Source: Clostridiales bacterium
Lineage (GTDB): Bacteria; Bacillota; Clostridia; Peptostreptococcales; Anaerovoracaceae
Assembly (NCBI GenBank): GCA_012515135.1
Contig: JAAYYX010000096.1
Coordinates: 1-8,648 of the forward strand
Reading direction: 5' to 3'
Length of the DNA stretch: 8,648 nt
Shown here: positions 1 to 6,008 of the stretch, in pieces
Numbering within the stretch: position 1 is the stretch's first letter
How the letters are laid out: the number at the start of each line of letters is the position of its first letter
Notes under the pieces: model-generated
Seen by the model: only the letters and a program-made list of their open reading frames with translations
Databases searched by the model: none
Told to the model about the DNA's origin: nothing
Made by a program: the position numbers and the translations under genes

Positions 1-718
1 CAGCCAAAGTTCCCCCTTCTTTTATATAAAGGAAACTGAAATATGTATTGTTTGCCACGTTGGTCCCGCATAGAAAAAATGCCGACACCAAAAGCATAAT
101 GAGTTTTTTGTTGCTTCTAAGGTCTCTGTATCTGTATTTCGGAGCTTTTTCTCTTTTTTCCAAGGGGGCAGAACACTCCCGGCTCGACTTTTCTCTCCTA
201 CATATCATTATGACCGCCCAGGCACATAAAAGAAAACAACCGGCATAAATAAAAAAGATACTGCCCAATCCCAAAGCCTCGGCAACATTTGCACTTACAA
301 ATATGCCCAGGGCGAATCCCACTGCTCCCCACATCCTTACATAGCCGAAAGGCTTTTTCTCATCTATGGTAAGCACATCTGAAAGAGCCATTACCGGTGC
401 CTGGAAAAAATACATCACTCCGTAGCCCAAAACAAAAACTACATATATATATATGTTGGATAAAACCACCGATGTGACAGCGGCGAAAAAACAAAGGAAA
501 ATCAACAGAAGTTTTTTGTTTCCTGTGTTGGCATATACTTTGCCCCAGAATGTGGATGCAATTATAGCAGCAAAAGTACCAGATGCTGTTATGACCCCGA
601 TCTGTGTCCCGGAGAATCCCATATACTTAAGATACTGGCCGATAAGAGGCATCATGACTCCTATGGCCATATATGAAAATGTGTATAGCGTAATGAATCC
701 GCCATATCCCTTCTTCAT
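1..718 (-). CDS. MFS transporter, N-terminal part (cut by window edge)
   Basis: Partial gene: 239 codons are visible with no stop, and the C-terminal half lies beyond the left edge. Translation from the ATG at 718 begins MKKGYGGFITLYTFSYMAIG and gives six hydrophobic segments, a charged central loop (about residues 173-205, rich in K, R and E), then the start of a seventh segment. This is the usual layout of a 12-helix major facilitator. The stretch FGYVRMWGAVGFALG (about residues 123-137) resembles the conserved R-x-W-G-x-x-G-F motif of the MFS_1-like/LacY-related group, which includes the phenylpropionate (HcaT-type) carriers, so a small-molecule:proton symporter in the inner membrane is likely. 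The substrate cannot be told from the sequence. The start is supported by GAGGTGG at 729-723, four bases upstream. It is divergent from folT and shares a 239-base intergenic region with it. Confidence 0.85.
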   Translation of the reverse strand, partial: MKKGYGGFITLYTFSYMAIGVMMPLIGQYLKYMGFSGTQIGVITASGTFAAIIASTFWGKVYANTGNKKLLLIFLCFFAAVTSVVLSNIYIYVVFVLGYGVMYFFQAPVMALSDVLTIDEKKPFGYVRMWGAVGFALGIFVSANVAEALGLGSIFFIYAGCFLLCAWAVIMICRREKSSRECSAPLEKREKAPKYRYRDLRSNKKLIMLLVSAFFLCGTNVANNTYFSFLYIKEGGTLA

Positions 719-735
719 TTTGCCACCTCAAAGAA

Positions 736-764
736 AGTATATCAGAGTAACCTGTTGCACACAA
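736..764 (-). promoter_or_regulatory. Possible promoter of the MFS gene
   Basis: On the minus strand, TATACT (741-736) resembles a -10 box and TTGTGT (764-759) a weak -35 box, 17 bases apart. Transcription would start near 729, leaving almost no leader before the GAGGTGG ribosome binding site. The -35 match is only three of six, so this is tentative. If right, its -35 overlaps the -35 of the opposing folT promoter. Confidence 0.4.
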
Positions 765-783
765 TAATTGCCTGTGCTAAAAT
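755..783 (+). promoter_or_regulatory. Sigma-A promoter of the folT riboswitch transcript
   Basis: TTGCAC (755-760) and TAAAAT (778-783) are separated by exactly 17 bases, and a TG one base before the -10 makes it an extended -10 (TGCTAAAAT). A start about seven bases after the -10 falls at 789-790, which is the first base of riboswitch helix P1. This agreement of independent signals makes the call strong for a sequence-only prediction. Confidence 0.8.
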
Positions 784-789
784 CATGGC

Positions 790-887
790 ATGTAGAGTAA
801 ATACCGTGCGTCAAGTGTCATAAGATGGGATGTTGCTTATGAACGAAAAGTATGGCTTACGATTCGGTATTGCATCCACTACTACAT
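790..887 (+). promoter_or_regulatory. Tetrahydrofolate (THF, folT-type) riboswitch aptamer
   Basis: The leader carries the conserved THF-riboswitch words in order: GAGTA (795-799), GTGCGTCAAGTGT (807-819), GGGATGT (827-833), ACGAA (843-847) and GCATCC (872-877). The helices close. P1 is 790-795 with 882-887. P2 is 800-806 with 865-871 (seven pairs). P3 is 819-824 with 836-841 (six pairs). A short P4 is 848-850 with 856-858. The hallmark pseudoknot forms between the P3 loop GGATG (828-832) and CATCC (873-877). This class binds reduced folates and is known to control folate transport and synthesis genes. Here it directly precedes folT, a matching target. The ligand is assigned from family knowledge. 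Confidence 0.95.
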
Positions 888-906
888 TAAAGATGATGAA
901 AAGAAG

Positions 907-957
907 CTCTTTTCACTTTAGTGTAGTTGCACTAAAGTAAAGAAAGGAGTTTTTTTT
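907..957 (+). terminator. Riboswitch expression platform: terminator hairpin containing the folT ribosome binding site
   Basis: Bases 915-923 pair with 930-938 (nine pairs, loop 924-929). The stem continues with 907-914 against 942-949 (eight pairs, one of them U-G) across a three-base A bulge (939-941). The 3' arm contains the folT Shine-Dalgarno AAAGGAG (943-949), and eight T residues (950-957) follow immediately before the ATG. The structure therefore looks like an intrinsic terminator and a ribosome-binding-site sequestrator at once. A competing 12-pair helix between 881-892 and 916-927 uses the 3' strand of riboswitch P1. Ligand binding (P1 formed) should therefore favour this OFF hairpin, and absence of ligand the ON form. 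Confidence 0.8.
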
Positions 958-1485
958 ATGAAAACAAAAAACAACACCTATGTCATTGTTATTGTTGCAC
1001 TGATGATCGCCCTTGAGGTTATACTTAACCGCTTTGCAGGCATAACGACAGAGGCTATACATGTGGGCATAGATTTCCTTCCGATAGTCGTTGTGGCCAT
1101 GCTTTTCGGTCCCCTTTGGGCCGGGATCGCTTATGCCATAGGAGATCTTATAGGGGCAGTTCTTTTCCCTTATGGGGCCATAAACCCGGGTATAACCATT
1201 ACCCTTGCCCTCGTAGGGATAACCTATGGTATCGTTTTTTTCAGGAAGGATCTTTCCGGCAAAAAAATAATATGGGGTTCATTGATCGCTTCCCTTATTA
1301 CAGCTGTTCCCATAAAACTTTTCGGCACAACTCTGGCCCTGGCTTTGTTTTATGGAACTCCGTATAATATCCTGCTGGTGACCCGGATACCCAATTGTGC
1401 CATATTTTTTGTTGCGCAGATGATCCTCATCCCCATTATATACAAACTGGTGGTATCAAAACTGCCCATATATAAGACTTCATAA
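958..1485 (+). CDS. folT: Folate ECF transporter substrate-binding S component FolT
   Basis: This 175-residue, very hydrophobic protein has about six predicted membrane helices, the size and form of an ECF-transporter S component. Recognisable family features are FGPLWAG (residues 50-56), a GDLIGAVLFP-YGAINPGIT segment (62-80) equivalent to the D-x-x-G-A-x-x-F-P-x-G-x-x-x-P-G motif, and YGTPYNILLVTRIPN (132-146). S components bind the vitamin in the membrane and dock to a shared EcfA-EcfA'-EcfT energising module. None of those genes is in this window, so it presumably uses a module encoded elsewhere (group II ECF system). The folate specificity rests on both the protein family and the THF riboswitch in its leader. 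The start ATG follows AAAGGAG (943-949) with an eight-base T spacer. It forms its own transcription unit, convergent with the rqcP end of the minus-strand operon. Confidence 0.92.
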   Translation: MKTKNNTYVIVIVALMIALEVILNRFAGITTEAIHVGIDFLPIVVVAMLFGPLWAGIAYAIGDLIGAVLFPYGAINPGITITLALVGITYGIVFFRKDLSGKKIIWGSLIASLITAVPIKLFGTTLALALFYGTPYNILLVTRIPNCAIFFVAQMILIPIIYKLVVSKLPIYKTS

Positions 1486-1490
1486 TAATA

Positions 1491-1524
1491 AAAAGCCGCA
1501 CAGCAGACCTGTGCGGCTTTGCTT
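1491..1524. terminator. Bidirectional intrinsic terminator between folT and rqcP
   Basis: Bases 1492-1503 pair with 1509-1520 (12-pair stem, GCCGCACAG core, loop CAGAC). It begins seven bases after the folT stop. Reading right, the stem ends in TTT then GCTT, a poor U-tract. Reading left, it is followed by TTTTTATTATTA, a better one. It therefore probably ends both folT and, about 50 bases past its stop codon, rqcP. Confidence 0.88.
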
Positions 1525-1571
1525 ATGTTTTCGGTTCACACATCTTTACTTATATTTTTGGAGCAGTTCTG

Positions 1572-1814
1572 TCATTCTACTATTTCATACATGCCTGCCG
1601 CCTCTTCCTTTTTTGAGGAAGAGTTGAGTTCTTTCACAACTGCTTTTATTTTTTTGTCACCGAAACTGATGGTGATCAAGTCTCCCTCTTTAAGTTCAGT
1701 CCCGGGTTTTGCCTGTCTGCCGTTCACATCTATGCGTCCGTTTTCACAGGCCTGTTTTGCAACTGTCCTTCTTTTTATGAGCCTTGAGTTTTTTAGAAAA
1801 ATATCTGTCCTCAT
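1572..1814 (-). CDS. rqcP: RqcP/YabO-type S4-domain RNA-binding protein
   Basis: An 80-residue protein starting MRTDIFLKNSRLIKRRTVAK, the typical S4 RNA-binding fold (residues 1-50: R-x-D-x-F-L-K, R-L-I-K-R-R-T, NGR-x-A-K-P, EGD). It ends in the YabO-like tail S-K-K-E-E-A-A-x-M-Y-E-I. In Bacillus subtilis YabO/RqcP acts with RqcH in ribosome-associated quality control: it binds stalled 50S subunits and helps add C-terminal alanine tails. The reading frame stays open up to a TTG at 1847, but that codon lies inside the upstream terminator stem. The ATG at 1814 matches family N-termini and has AGGAAG (1829-1824) nine bases upstream, so I use it. It is the last gene of the minus-strand block, and yabP, yabQ and divIC do not follow. 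Confidence 0.93.
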   Translation of the reverse strand: MRTDIFLKNSRLIKRRTVAKQACENGRIDVNGRQAKPGTELKEGDLITISFGDKKIKAVVKELNSSSKKEEAAGMYEIVE

Positions 1815-1823
1815 ATCACTTTT

Positions 1824-1829
1824 CTTCCT
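1824..1829 (-). promoter_or_regulatory. Ribosome binding site deciding the rqcP start
   Basis: AGGAAG on the minus strand, nine bases before the ATG at 1814. It fixes the short (80-residue) start over the in-frame upstream TTG. It begins only five bases after the U-tract of the preceding terminator. Confidence 0.75.
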
Positions 1830-1834
1830 GACAT

Positions 1835-1862
1835 AAAAAAGGGGCAACTCCGTTGCCCCTTT
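1835..1862 (-). terminator. Intrinsic terminator between hup and rqcP
   Basis: On the minus strand, AAAGGGGCAAC (1862-1852) pairs with GTTGCCCCTTT (1848-1838) around a three-base loop and is followed by a run of six T (1840-1835, three of which also close the stem). It starts seven bases after the hup stop. It is a strong-looking terminator placed inside an otherwise co-directional gene block, so it should reduce rqcP expression relative to hup. Confidence 0.88.
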
Positions 1863-1869
1863 CGGTGTT

Positions 1870-2148
1870 CTATTTGTTTACTGAGTCTTTCAGTGCTTTT
1901 CCTGCTTTGAATACAGGCGCCTTTGAAGCTGCTATCTGTATGGTCTCTCCGGGTTTCCTCGGGTTCCTTCCGGTCCTTGCTTTTCTTTTGCGTGTTTCAA
2001 AAGTCCCGAAACCGATAAGCTGTACTTTTTCACCCTTTACAAGAGCTCCCTCGATGGTTGACATTGTTGCGTTCACAACAACTTCTGCGTCTTTTTTTGT
2101 GAATCCTGTTTTTTCTGCTACTGCAGCAATCAATTCAGCTTTGTTCAT
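1870..2148 (-). CDS. hup: Nucleoid-associated DNA-binding protein HU
   Basis: A 92-residue HU/IHF-family protein starting MNKAELIAAVAEKTGFTKKD, with the dimerising helices first. The DNA-clasping arm follows: GFGTF (46-50), then T-R-K-R-K-A-R-T-G-R-N-P (52-63), including the intercalating proline at 63. HU dimers bind and bend DNA with little sequence preference and compact the nucleoid. Length and motifs are complete. The frame extends upstream to another possible start at 2199, but that would overlap the end of mazG and does not match the family. The ATG at 2148 has a near-perfect AAGGAGG (2163-2157) eight bases before it, implying strong translation. It lies 20 bases after mazG and is followed at once by a terminator. 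Confidence 0.97.
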   Translation of the reverse strand: MNKAELIAAVAEKTGFTKKDAEVVVNATMSTIEGALVKGEKVQLIGFGTFETRKRKARTGRNPRKPGETIQIAASKAPVFKAGKALKDSVNK

Positions 2149-2156
2149 TAGTAGAT

Positions 2157-2163
2157 CCTCCTT
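2157..2163 (-). promoter_or_regulatory. Strong ribosome binding site deciding the hup start
   Basis: AAGGAGG on the minus strand, eight bases upstream of the ATG at 2148. It sits just after the mazG stop and selects the 92-residue HU over a longer in-frame reading. Confidence 0.85.
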
Positions 2164-2168
2164 AAAAA

Positions 2169-3023
2169 TTATCTTTGTTTCATGCGCTGCTGCGCACACC
2201 CTTGCAGGGTCTCCCGAGATTTAGCTTCTTCCCATATTCGATCCATTTCCTGAATGCTCATTTCTTCAAGCGACATGCCTCTTTTGCGGGCTTCTTCTTC
2301 TATACGGTCAAATCTTTTTATGAATTTATCCGTTGCCGCATTCAGTGCTTCTTCAGGATCAATATTCAGAAATCGAGCCGAGTTCACTACCGAAAACAAT
2401 AAGTCTCCTATCTCAATAGCAATTTCATCCCCGTTTTCATTCTGACAAGCGATAAATAATTCCTCAGTTTCTTCTGAAATTTTGTTAAAAGCCCCCACAA
2501 TATCATCCCAGTCAAAACCGTATCGTGCCGCTCGCTCTTGCACTTTTTTGCTTCTTATAAGTGCCGGAAGTGATTTTGGCACTCCATCAAGTCTGGCTGT
2601 AAGACCGTCTTTGATACGCTCTTCGTCTTTAATATTTTCCCATTTTTCAAGGACTTTGTCAATAGTTTTAGCGTTTCCGTCTGAAAAAACATGCGGGTGT
2701 CTTCTTATCATTTTTTCACATTCCTCGTTTATTACATCTGTCAGCGAGAATTCTTTTTGTTCTTCCGCCAGTGATGCATGAAAAAGGACCTGAAGCAAAA
2801 CGTCCCCCAGCTCTTCTCTTAGATTTTCTTTGTCTTTTTTGTTTATGGCTTCAACAGTTTCATAAGCCTCCTCGATTATGCACGTTCTTATGCTTTCATG
2901 GTTCTGCTTTCTGTCCCAGGGACATTCTTTTCTCAAAACTTTCAGTATTTCATAAAGTCTTGAAAGGGCCTCTTCGCTGTTTTTCCCTTCCTCCATCAGG
3001 TCTTTGTATTTTTCATTTTTCAT
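2169..3023 (-). CDS. mazG: Nucleoside triphosphate pyrophosphohydrolase MazG
   Basis: A 284-residue protein with two MazG-type all-alpha NTP-PPase domains. The first has CPWD (34-37), the Mg-binding E-E-x-x-E at 51-55 (EEAYE) and E-E-L-G-D at 70-74, followed by RRHPHVF (107-113) and KWE-N-IK. The second has EETEE (184-188) and EIGD (204-207). MazG hydrolyses NTPs and dNTPs to monophosphates and pyrophosphate; it is thought to clean non-canonical nucleotides and, in some bacteria, to lower ppGpp indirectly. It has the stand-alone form (E. coli type), without the N-terminal tetrapyrrole-methylase-like domain of Bacillus YabN. The last 15 or so residues after the usual W-E-E-A-K end are an extra polar tail. 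The ATG at 3023 has GAGGT (3037-3033) nine bases upstream, overlapping the stop of the flippase gene, which suggests translational coupling. Confidence 0.95.
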   Translation of the reverse strand: MKNEKYKDLMEEGKNSEEALSRLYEILKVLRKECPWDRKQNHESIRTCIIEEAYETVEAINKKDKENLREELGDVLLQVLFHASLAEEQKEFSLTDVINEECEKMIRRHPHVFSDGNAKTIDKVLEKWENIKDEERIKDGLTARLDGVPKSLPALIRSKKVQERAARYGFDWDDIVGAFNKISEETEELFIACQNENGDEIAIEIGDLLFSVVNSARFLNIDPEEALNAATDKFIKRFDRIEEEARKRGMSLEEMSIQEMDRIWEEAKSRETLQGCAQQRMKQR

Positions 3024-3030
3024 ATCTGTA

Positions 3031-4665
3031 TTACCTCAAGAACTTTCCGAATACCCTTATAAGCTTAGCTCCCTTAGGAAGCCTTGTTATCTCTTCTTTT
3101 GTTACAGCTCTTGTAACAAATATCATTGCCGCGTATATTATTACTCCCGCAATTATTGCTATAAGGGTGGGCAGCGTGTTCCCGGAAATAAAATGTGCCA
3201 ACAGTTTATATATGCCCACAACGGCACCGTACATGATAAGTGACGCCAGAAGGGGCTTTCCGAAAGTGTTCTTTTTATTTATAGAAGCTCCTGTGTATTT
3301 TCTTGCCGCGGTATAGTTAAGTATCGATGCGATGGCAAAGGCACATACGGTGCCTATGGCGGCACCCTGTACATTGAAAGCCGGTATTCCCGTAAGTATC
3401 CATGTTAAGGCGATTTTTACTGCAACTCCTATTGCAAGATTCATAACGGGGATCATCTGCTTTCCTATCCCCTGAAGGACTCCCGTCAGGGTCTGGGAAA
3501 CAGAAAGAAATACTATCCCGATGGAAAGGGTGAACAAAAGGTCTGCTGCACTTATTGCACTTTCCGTCTGAGCCGGATAAAGCAAAAGCATTATCGGTTC
3601 CGAAAGGGACATCAGCCCCAGTGCGCAGGGAAATCCGATAATGCAGGACATACGAAGCCCCAGAGAGACATTACTTCTCATCAGGTCAAGATCGCCTGTG
3701 CGGTAATAGGATGAGACCAAAGGAACAAGGCTCATGGCAACGGCCTGTATCAGCACCTGGGGGAAATACACCAGGGAGCCGGCGAACCCTCCCAGCTGTC
3801 CGTAAAGGCTTTTTGCCTCCTCGTATCCGTATCCTGCATGCTGCAGCCTTCCTATTACAATGGGCACATCAAGGAAATTCATAAGGGGCATTATAGATGC
3901 TCCTATGGTAATGGGTACGGCGATCATTAGGATCCTTTTTAATATTTCGCCGTTTCTTTCACTTTCTTTGTTTTGTGATCTTCTTATCCGGTATTTTATG
4001 GCTTTTCTGCTAAAACCATATATAAGCAGTATTATAAGAAGGCCGCCGACGGATCCCGCCGTTGCTCCGAAAGTTGCTCCCGCTGCTCCTCGCTCATACT
4101 TGTCGAAGTTCATAAGGAGATCTCCTCCGGCCGCCATATTAAAAAGTGTATATGCAAGGAAAAGTCCTATGGCTACTCTGAAGAACTGTTCTGTGACCTG
4201 TGAGACAGCTGTCGGCCTCATATTCTGCATGCCCTGGAAATAACCCCTGTATGCTGCCTGCAGGGGAACAAAAATGAGGCACGGAGAAATTGCTCTCATG
4301 GCCAGGGCCGCCTGCGGGTTGTTGCACAGCACCGCAATGGGATCGGCAAAAATAAAAAGTATGAGAAAAGATACCGTTCCTATGGCGGTCATAAGCATCA
4401 TAGAAAGTTTGAATACTCTGTGAGCCTCCGCAAAGTCACCCACAGCCATTCTTTCGGAAACCATTTTTGATATGGCCACAGGTATACCCGCTGTCGCCAG
4501 TATTATAAAAAAATTGTAAATATAATATGCGGGATTATAATTCGCCATACCGGTATCGCCGATCCAGTTCACAAGGGGTATCCTGAATGCGGCTCCCAGC
4601 AGTTTTACTATAAGCCCCGCGGCCCCCAAGGTGGCCGCTCCTTTTATAAGAGTTTTTCCTGACAT
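3031..4665 (-). CDS. SpoVB/YabM/YtgP-type oligosaccharide or lipid II flippase (MOP superfamily)
   Basis: A 544-residue polytopic membrane protein with about 14 hydrophobic segments, typical of the MOP (MATE/MurJ/PST) exporters. The N-terminus (GAA-x-L-G-A-A-G-L-I-V-K-L-L-G-A-A-F-R-I-P-L) and the cytoplasmic motif Y-R-G-Y-F-Q-G-M-Q-N-M-R-P-T-A-V-S-Q-V-x-E-Q (139-160) are characteristic of the SpoVB/YtgP branch. Members flip lipid-linked sugars such as peptidoglycan precursor lipid II across the membrane or act in spore cortex formation. Its position before mazG matches Bacillus yabM rather than spoVB itself. Substrate and true orthology cannot be settled from sequence reading. The start ATG at 4665 has GGAGGT (4674-4669) only three bases away, a rather tight spacing. 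It lies 14 bases after the amidohydrolase stop and seven before mazG, so it is surely co-transcribed. Confidence 0.9.
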   Translation of the reverse strand: MSGKTLIKGAATLGAAGLIVKLLGAAFRIPLVNWIGDTGMANYNPAYYIYNFFIILATAGIPVAISKMVSERMAVGDFAEAHRVFKLSMMLMTAIGTVSFLILFIFADPIAVLCNNPQAALAMRAISPCLIFVPLQAAYRGYFQGMQNMRPTAVSQVTEQFFRVAIGLFLAYTLFNMAAGGDLLMNFDKYERGAAGATFGATAGSVGGLLIILLIYGFSRKAIKYRIRRSQNKESERNGEILKRILMIAVPITIGASIMPLMNFLDVPIVIGRLQHAGYGYEEAKSLYGQLGGFAGSLVYFPQVLIQAVAMSLVPLVSSYYRTGDLDLMRSNVSLGLRMSCIIGFPCALGLMSLSEPIMLLLYPAQTESAISAADLLFTLSIGIVFLSVSQTLTGVLQGIGKQMIPVMNLAIGVAVKIALTWILTGIPAFNVQGAAIGTVCAFAIASILNYTAARKYTGASINKKNTFGKPLLASLIMYGAVVGIYKLLAHFISGNTLPTLIAIIAGVIIYAAMIFVTRAVTKEEITRLPKGAKLIRVFGKFLR

Positions 4666-4679
4666 CTTACCTCCGCACC

Positions 4680-5966
4680 TCAGAGCCCGGCCAATATTTC
4701 TTTTGTGGCTCTTTCAGCTTCAAAAATAGTTTTCTCTATATCAATGGTAATGTATTCTCCGTTTTTATAAAGTACTTTGCCGTCAACCATGGTCATTATA
4801 ACATCGCTTCCCGATGCGGAATAGACTATATTGTTTTTCATGTCATGGGAGGGATGCATGGAAGGTCCTGTAATGTCAAGCACTATCATATCCGCCCTGC
4901 AACCTGTTTCAAGCATACCGCAATCTTTTCTGCCCTGGGCCTTTGCCCCGTTTATAGTGGCTGCTTTAAGGGCTTCTTTGGGTGTGATCACTGACGGGTC
5001 TTTCGTTTTCACCTTGGGAGCCAGAGCAAAAAACTTGATTTCTTCTATCATGTTCAAACTGTTATTGCTGGCCACGCTGTCAGTGCCTATGGTAACATTT
5101 ATGCCTCGTTTGAAAAGACCTCCCGCATCACATATGCCGCTGGCCAGTTTCATGTTACTGGTCATATTGCATGCTACTGTTATTCCCTTTTCGGCAAGTA
5201 TATTGTAATCATCACCTTCTATAAAAACGCAGTGGGCCGCCGTAGTAGGCGTGTCAAAAAGTCCGTGGCTGTTTAGATATTCAAGGGGCGTCATTTTATA
5301 TTTTTCTTTGCAGTTCTCATGTTCCGTTCTGGTTTCGGAAACATGTACATGCATATTGGCACCGATCTCCTTTGTATACTCAGCCAGCTGTCTTACTGTT
5401 TTCGGGGTGCTGGTATACTCGGCATGAAGACTCATGTCTATCAGGATCCTTCCTCCTGCGGTACCGTTTAATCTTTCATAGGCTCTCTTCATTTCCACTG
5501 CACCTTTAATGTCCCGGATATCCTCATCATCAAAGCTGGTGATGGCTCTGGATATATTGTTTTTGGCACCGCTCTCATCAACTGCCCTTGCCATTTCTTC
5601 GGTGAAATAATACATGTCTGAAGTGGAAACTATTCCGTATCTTATGGATTCCGCCATGGCAAGCAGCGTCCCCCAATAAATATCATCTCCCTTAAGTTTC
5701 GCCTCAAAGGGGAATATTTTTTTATTCAGCCAGTCCTGAAGGGCCATGTTCTCTCCGTATCCTCTTAGAAGGGTCATGGGAGAATGGGCATGGCTGTTAT
5801 AGAATCCGGGCATCAGCAACCGGCCTTTGCCGGGAAAAACTTCTCCGAAATCCTTTTGGGGCATTTCATCGCCGATGAAGGATATCCTTTCACCTTCGGT
5901 GCCCACAAAGCAGTGTTCTCTTATTTCAAAGTCCCTGTCCAGTATGGAAATGTCCTTAAACAGCAT
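4680..5966 (-). CDS. MtaD/SsnA-type amidohydrolase (probable methylthioadenosine/S-adenosylhomocysteine or 5'-deoxyadenosine deaminase)
   Basis: A 428-residue metal-dependent amidohydrolase of the TRZ/ATZ-MtaD group. The metal and catalytic motifs are all present: NSHAHSPMTLLRG (H59 and H61), HAEYT-STP (181-188), H-V-H-V-S-E-T (H208 ligand, E211 probable catalytic acid), AAHC (H245), SN-M-KLASG (270-277) and GTDSVASNN (D296). Family enzymes deaminate adenosine-containing by-products of SAM chemistry (methylthioadenosine, SAH, 5'-deoxyadenosine) to inosine forms; some relatives act on guanine or other ring compounds, so the exact substrate is open. The NMTSN segment (267-271) has Met where many members have Pro, and RG-YGEN replaces the usual RG-x-ADD, so specificity may differ. 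The start ATG at 5966 has AAGGAGG (5981-5975) eight bases upstream. No other SAM-salvage gene is in the window. It sits where spore-formers often carry spoVT. Confidence 0.88.
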   Translation of the reverse strand: MLFKDISILDRDFEIREHCFVGTEGERISFIGDEMPQKDFGEVFPGKGRLLMPGFYNSHAHSPMTLLRGYGENMALQDWLNKKIFPFEAKLKGDDIYWGTLLAMAESIRYGIVSTSDMYYFTEEMARAVDESGAKNNISRAITSFDDEDIRDIKGAVEMKRAYERLNGTAGGRILIDMSLHAEYTSTPKTVRQLAEYTKEIGANMHVHVSETRTEHENCKEKYKMTPLEYLNSHGLFDTPTTAAHCVFIEGDDYNILAEKGITVACNMTSNMKLASGICDAGGLFKRGINVTIGTDSVASNNSLNMIEEIKFFALAPKVKTKDPSVITPKEALKAATINGAKAQGRKDCGMLETGCRADMIVLDITGPSMHPSHDMKNNIVYSASGSDVIMTMVDGKVLYKNGEYITIDIEKTIFEAERATKEILAGL

Positions 5967-6008
5967 AAAAAAAGCCTCCTTGCAGATTTATGAAATAAAC
6001 CAACAAAT

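Noticed and set aside
441..454. AT dinucleotide run as a repeat element
   Set aside because: It is very short and encodes Ile-Tyr-Ile-Tyr in a membrane helix of the MFS protein, which is enough to explain it.
453..767. A 104-codon plus-strand open frame at the left end
   Set aside because: It is the reverse strand of the MFS transporter, whose 239-codon frame translates to a convincing membrane protein.
1815..1847. Longer start of RqcP at a TTG (1847)
   Set aside because: That start falls in the hup terminator stem, has no ribosome binding site and adds residues absent from the family.
2149..2199. Longer start of HU at 2199
   Set aside because: It would overlap mazG and adds 17 residues unlike HU. 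The ATG at 2148 has an excellent ribosome binding site.
2771..3316. A 181-codon plus-strand open frame across the mazG-flippase junction
   Set aside because: It is antisense to two clear genes, low-complexity and hydrophobic in an irregular way, with no family resemblance.
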